64,000 bases of DNA from Palsa-601 sp963801185 (GTDB lineage: Bacteria > Actinomycetota > Acidimicrobiia > Acidimicrobiales > Bog-793). The DNA lies in the NCBI GenBank assembly GCA_963801185.1, contig CAWDDW010000002.1, positions 186,001 through 250,000 on the forward strand, given 5' to 3'. Positions 1 through 7,759 of the stretch are shown piece after piece; within the stretch, counting starts at the first letter, position 1, and the number at the start of each line of letters is the position of its first letter. Below the pieces are notes generated by a model that saw nothing but the letters and a program-made list of their open reading frames with translations, did no database searches and was not told the DNA's origin. The position numbers and the translations under genes are program-made.

Positions 1-64
1 GCCCGATGCCGTAGGTGTGCACCTGCAGCGGGCCGATGTTGAAGACAACGGGGATTGGCTTCAC
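1..64 (-). CDS. lgt: Prolipoprotein diacylglyceryl transferase, N-terminal fragment cut by the window edge
   Basis: Only the first 21 codons are inside the window. Read from a GTG at 64 they give VKPIPVVFNIGPLQVHTYGI, the characteristic start of Lgt (a proline-containing lead-in, then IGP-L-(V/I)-H-x-YG, just before the first membrane helix). Lgt is the inner-membrane enzyme that moves a diacylglyceryl group from phosphatidylglycerol to the lipobox cysteine of prelipoproteins. It lies 43 bases downstream of the thiolase on the same strand, so the two may be cotranscribed. The frame is open upstream of the GTG to the thiolase stop, so an earlier alternative start cannot be excluded. The call rests on a short but distinctive motif. 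Confidence 0.72.
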   Translation of the reverse strand, partial: MKPIPVVFNIGPLQVHTYGIG

Positions 65-107
65 GGCACCACCAGTATCCCCCAGCCACGACGGGCTGCA
101 AGACCGG

Positions 108-1316
108 CTATAGCTTTTCCACCACCATCGCCATGCCCTGGCCCCCGCCGACGCACATCGTCTCGAGTCCGTAGCGGCCGTTCTCGTGCTCGAGGCCGTT
201 GATCAGTGTCGTCATGATCCTCGCCCCGGTCATCCCGAACGGGTGGCCAAGGGCGATGGCGCCGCCGTGGGCGTTGAGTTTCTCGAGCGGGATGTCGAGT
301 TGGCGTGCCGATGGGATCACCTGCGCGGCGAACGCCTCGTTGATCTCGACGAGGTCGATGTCGTCCATCGTGAGGTTCGCTCGCTTCAGCGCCTGGCGGC
401 TCGCCTCGATGGGGCCGAGACCCATGATCTCGGGGTTGAGGCCGCTCACGCCCGAGGAGACGACGCGGGCGAGAGGCTCGAGCCCGAGCTGGGAAGCCCT
501 GCGGTCGCTCATGACGAGCACCGCTGCCGCGCCGTCGTTGAGCGGGCAGGCGTTCCCGGCGGTGATCCGGCCATCGGGCCGGAACGCCGGCTGGAGCTTC
601 GAGAGGCCTTCGACAGTCGTGTCGGGCCGCGGCCCGTCATCCTTCGACACCACGGTGCCGTCGTGAAGGGTGACCGGGATGATCTCGCGCTCGAAGAAGC
701 CGTTCGCCACGTGCTCGACCGCCAGGTTCTGAGACCGGGCTGAGTACTCGTCCATCTCCTCACGCGAGACGTTCTCGTACTCGGCGACGTTCTCGGCCGT
801 CTGGCCCATGGCGATGTATATGTCGGGCAGTCCCGGCTGCGGCTCCCACGGAGGCTGGCCGCCGTCGGAACGCTTCGCGGACCGGGCCTCGCCCTCGGCG
901 AAGAGCAGGTTGTGGGTATTCGGGACGCCGTCTGAGCTTCCCGCGAAGAAACGGCTCGTTGTCTCGACACCCGCTGCCACGAACACGTCGCCCTCGCCTG
1001 CTTTGATCGCATGGGCCGCCATCCGGATCGTCTGGAGAGAGGACGAGCAGTACCGGTTGACAGTGACGCCAGGGACATTGTCGAGGCCGGACAGTATGGC
1101 GACGACGCGGCCGATGTTGAATCCAGCCTCCCCGGCAGGCTGCCCGTTGCCGAGGATGAGGTCCTCGATCTCACCAGGATCGAGCTGTGGAACCTTCGCG
1201 AGCAGCGCCTTGACGATCTGGGCAGCCAGATCATCGGGTCGCACCTCCTTCAGCGAACCTTTGAAAGCGCGGCCGATTGGGCTGCGAGCTGTTGCGACGA
1301 TGACGGCTTCGGGCAT
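108..1316 (-). CDS. Acetyl-CoA acetyltransferase (thiolase)
   Basis: A 402-residue thiolase, which condenses two acyl-CoAs or cleaves 3-ketoacyl-CoA in fatty-acid or polyhydroxyalkanoate metabolism in the cytoplasm. The N-terminus reads MPEAVIVATARSPIGRAFKG, a standard thiolase start. The nucleophile Cys90 lies in NRYCSSSLQT. The C-terminal catalytic motifs are present: NEAFAAQ, HGGAIALGHPFGMTGAR and the second cysteine in CVGGGQG. The open frame extends 52 codons further upstream, but that extension is repeat-derived (two 18-base copies) and unlike thiolases, so the ATG at 1316 is preferred. Whether it is degradative or biosynthetic cannot be told from sequence. Confidence 0.93.
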   Translation of the reverse strand: MPEAVIVATARSPIGRAFKGSLKEVRPDDLAAQIVKALLAKVPQLDPGEIEDLILGNGQPAGEAGFNIGRVVAILSGLDNVPGVTVNRYCSSSLQTIRMAAHAIKAGEGDVFVAAGVETTSRFFAGSSDGVPNTHNLLFAEGEARSAKRSDGGQPPWEPQPGLPDIYIAMGQTAENVAEYENVSREEMDEYSARSQNLAVEHVANGFFEREIIPVTLHDGTVVSKDDGPRPDTTVEGLSKLQPAFRPDGRITAGNACPLNDGAAAVLVMSDRRASQLGLEPLARVVSSGVSGLNPEIMGLGPIEASRQALKRANLTMDDIDLVEINEAFAAQVIPSARQLDIPLEKLNAHGGAIALGHPFGMTGARIMTTLINGLEHENGRYGLETMCVGGGQGMAMVVEKL

Positions 1317-1392
1317 GGCCGAGATACTAAGGAACCGGGACGCCGGGCGCCCAATCGCGCTGATCCGGACTCGCTCCGGAAGCGGACTCGCC

Positions 1393-1428
1393 GGGACGCG
1401 GAAGGGCCCCGGGACGCGGAAGGGCCCC
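1393..1428. repeat. Perfect 18-base tandem duplication
   Basis: The unit GGGACGCGGAAGGGCCCC occurs twice back to back (1393-1410 and 1411-1428) and is followed by a partial third copy (GGG). It lies just upstream of the thiolase start. Read on the minus strand it would encode a repeated GPFRVP peptide if the thiolase used a more distal start, one reason to reject that start. Confidence 0.85.
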
Positions 1429-1505
1429 GGGTAGCCGGTCGGCAGATGCCTCCGTACTCCCCGGGGCCGCAACCCTGGTGAGTCCCACTCCCCGTTCGCT
1501 CTCCG

Positions 1506-1866
1506 GCGCCTTGCGGCGCTGGTTCGCTCGACGTCCCTCGCGGCACCTTGCGGCGCCGCTCGCTTCGTCCCTGCAGTCAGTCCTGGGGGGACCGACCCGG
1601 CGAGGAGCCTTCTTCACCCTCCGCGACATAGCGATGCCCTGCTCCCGGTTGTGGGCCTCCCTTGCGGGCTACCCCTTCCCCGTTCGCTGCCTCCTGGTCT
1701 CCGTCCCCCTTGCGGGGCACTTCCTCCTTTTGGCGAGCTCCCAGATCTCCAGCCTCCCTTGCGGGTGACCTTCTCTCCAGGCGCTTGCTTCCAGCTCTCC
1801 GGCTCCTCTTGCGAGGCTCCATTGCTCCGGTCGCTGCTCCGCTTCTTGTCAGGTTTCCCTTGCGGG
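1506..1866. repeat. Diverged tandem repeat array of TTGC-loop hairpins
   Basis: Seven short inverted repeats share the loop TTGC. TTGC starts at 1511, 1548, 1662, 1710, 1759, 1809 and 1860. The last five are spaced 48, 49, 50 and 51 bases, so they mark a diverged tandem unit of about 50 bases; sequence between hairpins is also similar (TTCGCT- and CTCC-like stretches recur). Stems differ but stay paired: GCGCC/GGCGC at 1506-1519, CCC/GGG at 1659-1668, CCCC/GGGG at 1706-1717 and CCTC/GAGG at 1805-1816. The strand shown is pyrimidine-rich between hairpins. No coding interpretation is convincing. Confidence 0.7.
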
Positions 1867-2071
1867 TCTCCCTCCTGTCAACGGCGCTTAGCACCACCTG
1901 CCTTGGTGCGTGCATCTTGCGCCGCCGGCCCCCCGGGGTCAATGAGAAATCACGAAATACCCCGTTTATCGACAGGAACCTTTTACTTTCCCCCGTTCAT
2001 CCCCAGCCTGGTCCACAGGCGGAGCCCCGAGAACCGCCACGGGGACGCCAAAGCGGCTTCGCCACGGGGTG

Positions 2072-2758
2072 TCAGCGGTCGGACGGAAGAAGCTCGCCCC
2101 CCACGCGATCGATCGTGGCGAACTCGTCGACGCCGCGTCGCCGGAGCTTCGTGACCTGATGCACAGGGCGGCCGAGAACGATGAGACCGGCCACCGCGTA
2201 CTCGCGGGGGACGGCGAGCAACCGCTTCACGACCTGTTCTTCGCGACATATCACGGTCGTCATGACCCCGCCGAGCCCTTCTTGCCGGGCGGCGAGCAAC
2301 AGGTTGTGGCTGAACGGGTACACCGACGCGCCGCCCACGATGCTCTGCCGGTCGAGGCCGTTGTCAGTGACCGCGAGCGACGGCAGGTGTGCGAGCAGGA
2401 CGAGCATCACCGGCACCTCGTTCAGGTGGTCCGCGAACTCGTTCGGGCTCGGCATGGCTCTGGCCTGCTCGAGGTCGACTGCCGGTCCATCCCATCGACC
2501 GTCCTCGCCTGGCGCGAACGGCACCAGCCCGGAGGCCGCGTGGGCGACGTACTCGCGCCAGCCGGCCACGTACGCGTCCCTGATGGCGAGGCGAAGCGCC
2601 TCGTCCTTGATGACGACGACACGCCATGGCTGGCGGTTGCCGCCGCTCGGCGCGTACCGAGCGTTGTCGAGTATCCGCCGTAGCACCGCATCGGGGACCT
2701 CGTCCTCGGTGAAGGCACGAGCTGCGCCGGTCGTCCGCATGGCCTCTGTCAGTTCCAT
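2072..2758 (-). CDS. Nitroreductase family protein
   Basis: A 228-residue FMN-dependent nitroreductase-fold protein. These enzymes use NAD(P)H to reduce nitro groups, quinones or enones; the physiological substrate here is unknown. The N-terminal FMN-binding signature is clear: an arginine-containing start (MRTTGAARAFTEDEVP) and RYAPSGGNRQPWRVVVI. A glycine-rich flavin segment (EGLGGVMTTVICREEQ) and IVLGRPV lie near the C-terminus. Length is typical. It is divergent from the YbjQ-domain operon, with about 77 bases between the two starts that must hold both promoters. Confidence 0.88.
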   Translation of the reverse strand: MELTEAMRTTGAARAFTEDEVPDAVLRRILDNARYAPSGGNRQPWRVVVIKDEALRLAIRDAYVAGWREYVAHAASGLVPFAPGEDGRWDGPAVDLEQARAMPSPNEFADHLNEVPVMLVLLAHLPSLAVTDNGLDRQSIVGGASVYPFSHNLLLAARQEGLGGVMTTVICREEQVVKRLLAVPREYAVAGLIVLGRPVHQVTKLRRRGVDEFATIDRVGGELLPSDR

Positions 2759-2835
2759 CGTCCGCCAAGGTAACCGCGACAGGGCGGTGCTAGCGTCCGA
2801 CGGTCAGGGGACACGGTTACGAGCGACGGGACGCG

Positions 2836-3819
2836 ATGAGCGACTGGAGCGGACAAGGTCTGCCGCCGGCAGCGCAGGCGAGGATGGATCGGGCTCGCCA
2901 AGGAGCGCCCGCGAGCAGCCTGCTCTCCGTCAACGGCCAGGCAGGCCTCGAGGGCTGCGGCTTCCACGTGGTCGGTGAGGTCATGGGTTGCATCGTCGAG
3001 CACATCGGCTGGAGCGGCTGGGGCGGCTGTGGTTACTACGGCCAGGGAGGCTTCGGCCCGGGGGGCTTCGGCCCGGGACTGGGCAGGGGCGCAGGTTTCG
3101 GCGCCGGACTCGCAAGGGGTGGAGGTGGTTTTGGCGGCCAGTTCGGCATCGGTGGCCCCACGAACACCGTGACGAGCGGGGGTGGTGGCGGCTACACCGG
3201 TTTCGGTGCGTACGTCGACGCTCTCTATGCCGGCTACGACACAGCTCTGCTCCGCATGCTCACGGAGTGCCAGTCTCTCGGGGGAGACGGCGTAGTCGGC
3301 GTCGCCCTCACCGTCACCCACCTCGGCAACGACAACCGGGAGTTCCTCGCCTACGGCACGGCCGTGCGGGCTCACAGTGAGACCCGCCCGCGGAGCCTCT
3401 TCTCGACGATGCTGCCGGGCCAGGACGTCGCCAAGCTTCTGCACGGCGGCTGGGCTCCGGTCGGCATCGTGGTCGGGCTCTCGATGGCCATCCGGCATGA
3501 CGACTGGACGACCCTGCAACAGGCATCGATGATGGCGGGCAACACCGAGGTCTCGGGCTACAGCGACCTCGTCCATCACGTCCGCTCGGACGCAAGGCAC
3601 CAGTTCCAGCAGCGAACCGCGGCGTACGGCGCGGACGGGTCGATCTCGTCGACGATGAACCTCGACATATGGGAGCGAGAGGCCGGCGAGAACCACCGGG
3701 ACCACGTCGCGCTCGCCGCCATGACAGGAACGGCGGTCGCGCGATTCCACAAGGGCACGGAGGCTCAGACCACCAGTCTCAAGATCTTGCCGCTCGACAC
3801 TCCGAGGAGGAGCAAATGA
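2836..3819 (+). CDS. YbjQ-type (heavy-metal-binding, PF01906-like) two-domain protein with a glycine-rich insert
   Basis: A 327-residue protein in which I see two YbjQ/DUF74-like units. The first (roughly residues 28-150) is split by a Gly/Tyr-rich insert of about 70 residues (GFGPGG-type repeats, residues ~60-125). It ends in the family's GGDGVVGVALTV...NREFLAYGTAV pattern. The second unit (residues ~185-315) ends with ATMTGTAV-like and FHKG segments and is more diverged. YbjQ domains form small beta-rich oligomers of uncertain, possibly metal-linked function; no enzymatic role is known. The stop overlaps the start of the next gene (ATGA), which also carries YbjQ domains, so they are almost certainly translated together. 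Confidence 0.75.
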   Translation: MSDWSGQGLPPAAQARMDRARQGAPASSLLSVNGQAGLEGCGFHVVGEVMGCIVEHIGWSGWGGCGYYGQGGFGPGGFGPGLGRGAGFGAGLARGGGGFGGQFGIGGPTNTVTSGGGGGYTGFGAYVDALYAGYDTALLRMLTECQSLGGDGVVGVALTVTHLGNDNREFLAYGTAVRAHSETRPRSLFSTMLPGQDVAKLLHGGWAPVGIVVGLSMAIRHDDWTTLQQASMMAGNTEVSGYSDLVHHVRSDARHQFQQRTAAYGADGSISSTMNLDIWEREAGENHRDHVALAAMTGTAVARFHKGTEAQTTSLKILPLDTPRRSK

Positions 3820-4632
3820 CCGACACCACGAATCTCGGTGTCCCAGAAGATGCAATGCGGCGCCTGGCGGAGATGAAGCCGGGCGCGCCGGGCGCCCTCT
3901 TCACATCCGACTTGAGTGTGAACGAGTTCTTGTTGGTGAGGGAGGCTGGGTTTCGGCCGTTGGGGCTGGTGCTCGGCTCGAGCATCTATCACGTGGGCCT
4001 TCAGGTTGGCCGATGGAGCCAGAACATGGAGCTCTCCACGCTCTCACAGGCGATGTACCAGGCCCGCGAGCTCGCGATGACCCGGATGGAGGCCGAGGCG
4101 AACGCCCTCGGAGCCGACGGGATCGTCGGAGTCCGGCTCGAAGATCGAATTCAAGGAGTTCGGCAACGACCTCGCCGAGTTCATCGCCGTCGGGACCGCC
4201 GTGAAGGCAGACGACGGCGGTCCGTGGCGCAACAACCAGAATCAGCCCTTCACGTCCGACCTGTCAGGGCAGGACTTCTGGACGCTCGTTCAGGCGGGCT
4301 ACGGGCCGCTCGGCATGGTCATGGGGAATTGCGTGTACCACATCGCCCATCAAGGCGCGCTGAAGGCCATGGGGAACGTCGGCAAGAACGTCGAGATCCC
4401 CCAGTTCACCGAGGCGCTCTACGACGCTCGTGAGCTGGCGATGAGCCGGATGCAGGCCGAGGCCGAGCAGCTGAAGGCAGAGGGGATCGTGGGCGTGCAG
4501 CTGCTGTCGCTGGCGCACAAATGGGGCGGTCACACGACGGAGTTCTTCGCGATCGGCACTGCGGTACGCCCGCTCCGGGCAGACCACGTGATCGCCAAAC
4601 CGCAACTGGTACTGCCCCTCACGGATCGTTGA
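3816..4632 (+). CDS. Tandem YbjQ-domain protein, broken by a single-base frameshift
   Basis: The start ATG at 3816 overlaps the previous stop and has an AGGAGG ribosome site at 3804-3810. The first frame gives one YbjQ domain (FTSDLSVNEFLLVREAGF, then GADGIVGVRLE). Near 4141 the conserved end of that domain (EFGNDLAEFIAVGTAV) continues one frame over. The second frame then holds a whole second domain (FTSDLSGQDFWTLVQAGYG to TTEFFAIGTAVRPL) and ends at 4632. Dropping one A at 4141-4142 joins the parts into a 271-residue two-domain protein, and the 817-base span becomes a multiple of three. I treat it as one gene with a sequencing or real indel. Function is as uncertain as for its neighbour. 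Confidence 0.72.
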
Positions 4633-5060
4633 TGAGCGACACCGGATCTCTCGAGCCGCGGCCCGAGCCGAACGAGCTCGTCGAGAGCGTTGCCGCCGCG
4701 CTTCGCGCCGATACGGCGGACCTCGACGCTTATCACCGGGTGCTCTCGACCACCATCGGCGAGCTGCTGCCCGCCGGCATGGTCGAGGTCGACTACGAGC
4801 GCTCCCTCGGTGACCGCATGGCTGGCCGGCCGGGGAAGGCGACGGCGATCAAGCTGCGCCTCGGGGACTCGACCCTCGAGCTCGTCTCGCGCCATGGCAG
4901 TCTGGTCGGGACGGTCGCGCAGGAGGTGCGGGGAGTGACGATCTCGCGTAAGGAAGTCCCGGTGGCGGAGTGGGTGAGGCAGTTGGCCACGTATCTCGCC
5001 GCCGCGGCGGCCGACAGCGCAAGCGCCCGCGAGGCCCTCGGGAAGCTCCTCGGCGAGTAG
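4632..5060 (+). CDS. Hypothetical protein of the YbjQ operon
   Basis: A 142-residue protein whose ATG overlaps the stop of the preceding YbjQ gene (TGATG), so it is the third member of the operon. It is soluble: an acidic helical N-terminus (residues 1-45), a middle section that looks beta-rich (VEVDYERSLGDRMAGRPGKA, then LRLGDSTLELVSR and GVTISRKEVPVAEW), and an alanine-rich C-terminal helix. I do not recognise the family. Constant coupling to YbjQ-domain genes suggests a role with them, which is inference only. Confidence 0.75.
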   Translation: MSDTGSLEPRPEPNELVESVAAALRADTADLDAYHRVLSTTIGELLPAGMVEVDYERSLGDRMAGRPGKATAIKLRLGDSTLELVSRHGSLVGTVAQEVRGVTISRKEVPVAEWVRQLATYLAAAAADSASAREALGKLLGE

Positions 5061-5068
5061 CCCCCGGC

Positions 5069-6490
5069 TCAGTACCGCCCGCCGGGCTCTGACCCCATGG
5101 CCTCGCTCACGGCCCGGGCAAGGACCGGAGCCATGTCGACCGGGAGCGCCGCGGTCGTGACGCGGACGCCGGGCTTGCTCGCCAGGCGAAACGCGCTCCC
5201 TCCCCCCACCCGCCAGCCACCCGCCCACAACCTTGCCACGCACGAGGCTTCGTCCTCGACGGGGATCCAGACGTTGAGGCCGGTGCGCCCGACAGCGGGG
5301 ATGCCGAGCGCGCTGAGCTGCTCGAGGAAAGCATGGCGACGCTCGTCGTACGTGTCGGCCGCTGCGCTCGTGAGCTTGGCGACCTTCTGGTCGGACCAGA
5401 GGCCGGCGACGACTTGCTGGAGGAGATGGCTCACCCATCCGGCGCTCGCGTCGAGGCTGGCGTCTACGCGGGCAACCGTCGTCGCGTCCCCGCTGACGAC
5501 AGCGAGCCGAAGGTCGGGCCCGTAGGCCTTGGCGGCCGATCGCACGAAAGCCCACGGCCCAGGCAGGGAGGGCGCGGGCGCGGTGGTCGCGGCGGTCGCG
5601 GCCGTGACCGAGCTCAGCCCTACGTTCGCGATCTTGTGCCCGTGGTCGTCCTCGATCGTGATGACGCCCGGGTATCGGGCGAGGACCTGGAGGAGTGAGG
5701 CCGCGCGTTCGGCAGTGATCGACGCACCGGTGGGGTTCTGTGCCCGCGAGGTGAGGACAACTCCGCGGGCTCCCCCTGCAAGGGCCTCCCACAGGGCGTC
5801 GGCCAGAGGCCCTTCGTCGTCGACGGCCATGGGAATGGCGATGAGCCCCCACTGGGTCAGTCCGTTGATGAGCGCCGGCCATCCCGGGTCCTCGACGGCG
5901 ACGCGGTCACCGGGCCGGAGCGAGGTGTTGAGGATCCGGCTGATCGCGTCGAGTGCCCCGAAGGTGCAGGTCAGGAATTCCGTCGGCACGCGATCGATGG
6001 CGAGCTGCTCCGCTGCCACTCGCGCGAGGGCCGGATGAAGGACCGGTGACCCGTAAGTCACGGGCCGGTAGTCGATTCGGCGGAGGATGTCGCCCAGTGC
6101 CGGCAGCAGCTCCGGATCGGGATTGCCCGAGCCGACATCGATGACGGTGTCCGGTTCTGGCGACGCTGTCGCTGCCGTCGACGTCCCGGTCGCTGCCTGG
6201 CCGGGACGGCTCCGGTACCGGCCCTGCCGTGCGGGCGGCGCGCCACCGTCGTCGCGCCGCCACGGGCGGACCCGGGTACCTCGCCTCCGGTCCGAGACCG
6301 TGAGGCCTCGTTGACGTGCGAGGCGGTAGGCAGCCGCAACCGTTCCCGGGCTCACACCAAGGATCACGGCCAAGTCCCTGATCGGCGGGAGCAGCTCGGA
6401 GGGAGCGAGGGAGCCCGATATGACTCCGCGTTCGAGCGACTCGGCGATGGTTGCAGCCGTCGTCCCGGTGATCTGATACTGTATTACCAC
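5069..6490 (-). CDS. MocR-family (GntR/aminotransferase) transcriptional regulator
   Basis: A 473-residue fusion of a GntR-type winged helix (residues ~5-75; SLAPSELLPPIRDLAVILGVSPGTVAAAYR) and a fold-type I aminotransferase domain (residues ~115-470). The pyridoxal-phosphate lysine is in SAAKAYGPDLRLAVV and the cofactor-binding DDHGHK stands where these proteins usually have D-Y. MocR proteins are PLP-sensing regulators, often of vitamin B6, GABA or amino-acid genes. It is divergent from a PNPOx-like gene, a typical MocR partner. The GTG start at 6490 lies inside one copy of a 14-base direct repeat, which suggests autoregulation. Confidence 0.88.
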   Translation of the reverse strand: MVIQYQITGTTAATIAESLERGVISGSLAPSELLPPIRDLAVILGVSPGTVAAAYRLARQRGLTVSDRRRGTRVRPWRRDDGGAPPARQGRYRSRPGQAATGTSTAATASPEPDTVIDVGSGNPDPELLPALGDILRRIDYRPVTYGSPVLHPALARVAAEQLAIDRVPTEFLTCTFGALDAISRILNTSLRPGDRVAVEDPGWPALINGLTQWGLIAIPMAVDDEGPLADALWEALAGGARGVVLTSRAQNPTGASITAERAASLLQVLARYPGVITIEDDHGHKIANVGLSSVTAATAATTAPAPSLPGPWAFVRSAAKAYGPDLRLAVVSGDATTVARVDASLDASAGWVSHLLQQVVAGLWSDQKVAKLTSAAADTYDERRHAFLEQLSALGIPAVGRTGLNVWIPVEDEASCVARLWAGGWRVGGGSAFRLASKPGVRVTTAALPVDMAPVLARAVSEAMGSEPGGRY

Positions 6491-6516
6491 AAGACAGTGA
6501 TTGTATCACTACAAGA
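6481..6516. promoter_or_regulatory. Direct repeats between divergent mocR-like and PNPOx-like genes
   Basis: Two copies matching at 12 of 14 positions, GTATTACCACAAGA (6481-6494) and GTATCACTACAAGA (6503-6516), start 22 bases apart, about two helical turns. The first covers the GTG start of the MocR gene. Direct repeats on the same face of DNA are how characterised MocR dimers (for example GabR) bind. The match to such sites is inference. Confidence 0.6.
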
Positions 6517-6571
6517 TGGAAGTGACCTACTGAGGCGAAGTACCGAGGCGAGACAGTATCGGAGAGCGGAG

Positions 6572-7249
6572 ATGGACCCGTCCGAGTATCCCCAGACCAA
6601 GAGCAACGTGCCGTCTCGGCATTCCGAGCGTGCTCGCTATGACGGAGAGACCGTTCATTCCATATTGGACGGGGGAGTCATTGCCCATGTTGGTTTCGTG
6701 GCCGACGGGCAGCCACAGGTGCTGCCCATGTTGTACGTGCGCGTGGGTACTGCCGTCTACCTCCATGGTTCGACCGGCTCGCACCTCAACCGCATGGCCG
6801 CTCGCAACGGTGGAGTGGCGGTTGCGGTCGAGGTGACTCTCATGGACGAGTTCGTCCTGGCACGTTCGACCTTCAGCCACTCGGTGAATTACCGCTCGGT
6901 CGTAGCGGCAGGCGAGGCCGTCATCGTTGCGAGCGAGGAGCGGAAGGCGGAGGTCCTCGAGGCGCTCGTCGAACGGTTGATCCCAGGCCGCAGCGGGGAC
7001 GCTCGGCGGCCGACGAGCGACGAGCTGCGCCAGACCGGCGTGTTGGAGCTCCAGCTGGCCGACGTGAGCGCGAAGGTGCGCACAGGGGACCCGATAGACA
7101 AAGCGGAGGATCTCGACTCGCGCTGCTGGGCAGGCGTGCTTCCCATCGGTGTCTACCGGGGCGAGCCGCGCCCGGCGGCGGACCTGGCGGCGGGGATCGA
7201 GGTCCCGGCGTACTTGGCCCCGGGGGCGCCGTCTCCCGGGCTCGTCTGA
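6572..7249 (+). CDS. Pyridoxamine 5'-phosphate oxidase-like FMN-binding protein
   Basis: A 225-residue split-barrel flavin-binding protein. The fold signature is visible in HVGFVADGQPQVLPMLYVRV, YLHGSTGSHLNRM and the strand-rich centre around FSHSVNYRSVVAAGEA. Such proteins bind FMN (sometimes F420 or heme); many are not true PNP oxidases. The open frame begins upstream, but the ATG at 6572 is where the PNPOx-like sequence starts. The divergent MocR regulator, a PLP-binding protein, makes a link to vitamin B6 handling or detoxification plausible. The exact reaction is not predictable. Confidence 0.82.
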   Translation: MDPSEYPQTKSNVPSRHSERARYDGETVHSILDGGVIAHVGFVADGQPQVLPMLYVRVGTAVYLHGSTGSHLNRMAARNGGVAVAVEVTLMDEFVLARSTFSHSVNYRSVVAAGEAVIVASEERKAEVLEALVERLIPGRSGDARRPTSDELRQTGVLELQLADVSAKVRTGDPIDKAEDLDSRCWAGVLPIGVYRGEPRPAADLAAGIEVPAYLAPGAPSPGLV

Positions 7250-7285
7250 GTCGGCGTCGCTGGTCGCTGGTGGCTGGTAGCGCCG

Positions 7286-7726
7286 ATGAGAGCTGTCGTG
7301 CAGCGGGTTCGTCACGCTCGTGTCGTGGTGGCCGGCGAGGTCGTAGGAGCGATCGAGAGGCCCGGGCTCTGCGTGTTCGTCGGTGTGACCCATGGCGACA
7401 CCACCGCCGAGGCATCCGCGCTCGCCGAGAGGCTATGGAACCTGCGCGTGCTGGGCGACGACGAGGGCCGGATGAACCGCTCGTGCTCCGAGCTCGGGGC
7501 ACCGATGCTCGTCGTCAGCCAGTTCACCCTCTACGCCGACACGACCCGAGGCAGGCGCCCGTCGTTCGTAGCCGCTATGCCGGGGGCTGAGGCGGCGCCT
7601 CTCGTCGACGTGGTGGTTGAGACTTTGCGCCGGCTCGGGGCAACAATCTCAACCGGCATCTTCGGAGCGGAGATGCTGGTCGAGCTGGTGAACGACGGAC
7701 CTGTGACGATCATCCTCGAGGTGTAG
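7286..7726 (+). CDS. dtd: D-aminoacyl-tRNA deacylase
   Basis: A 146-residue protein, the usual DTD length. It hydrolyses D-amino acids and glycine mischarged on tRNA, protecting translation in the cytoplasm. The start MRAVVQRVRHARVVV, the SQFTLYADTTRGRRPSF segment carrying the SQ-FT-L active-site motif, and the C-terminal NDGPVTIILEV with its GP motif are all present. It lies 36 bases after the PNPOx-like gene and just before a PanE-family reductase on the same strand. Confidence 0.96.
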   Translation: MRAVVQRVRHARVVVAGEVVGAIERPGLCVFVGVTHGDTTAEASALAERLWNLRVLGDDEGRMNRSCSELGAPMLVVSQFTLYADTTRGRRPSFVAAMPGAEAAPLVDVVVETLRRLGATISTGIFGAEMLVELVNDGPVTIILEV

Positions 7727-7759
7727 CGCGCCGGCCCGCAGGTCGGCTATCACTGGGCC

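Larger units (their letters stand above)
1317..2071. other. Long intergenic spacer with tandem repeats
   Basis: No supportable gene lies between the thiolase start and the nitroreductase stop. The open frames here have arginine- and proline-rich low-complexity translations. The spacer holds an 18-base perfect duplication (1393-1428) and the hairpin repeat array (1506-1866), listed separately. The last 200 bases contain one further hairpin (GCACCA/TGGTGC around 1891-1909) and a locally AT-richer stretch around 1940-1995. Confidence 0.6.

Noticed and set aside
1506..1866. CRISPR array
   Set aside because: Only the ~10-base hairpin cores recur; the units are diverged across their whole length, there are no identical repeats with unique spacers, and no cas genes are near.
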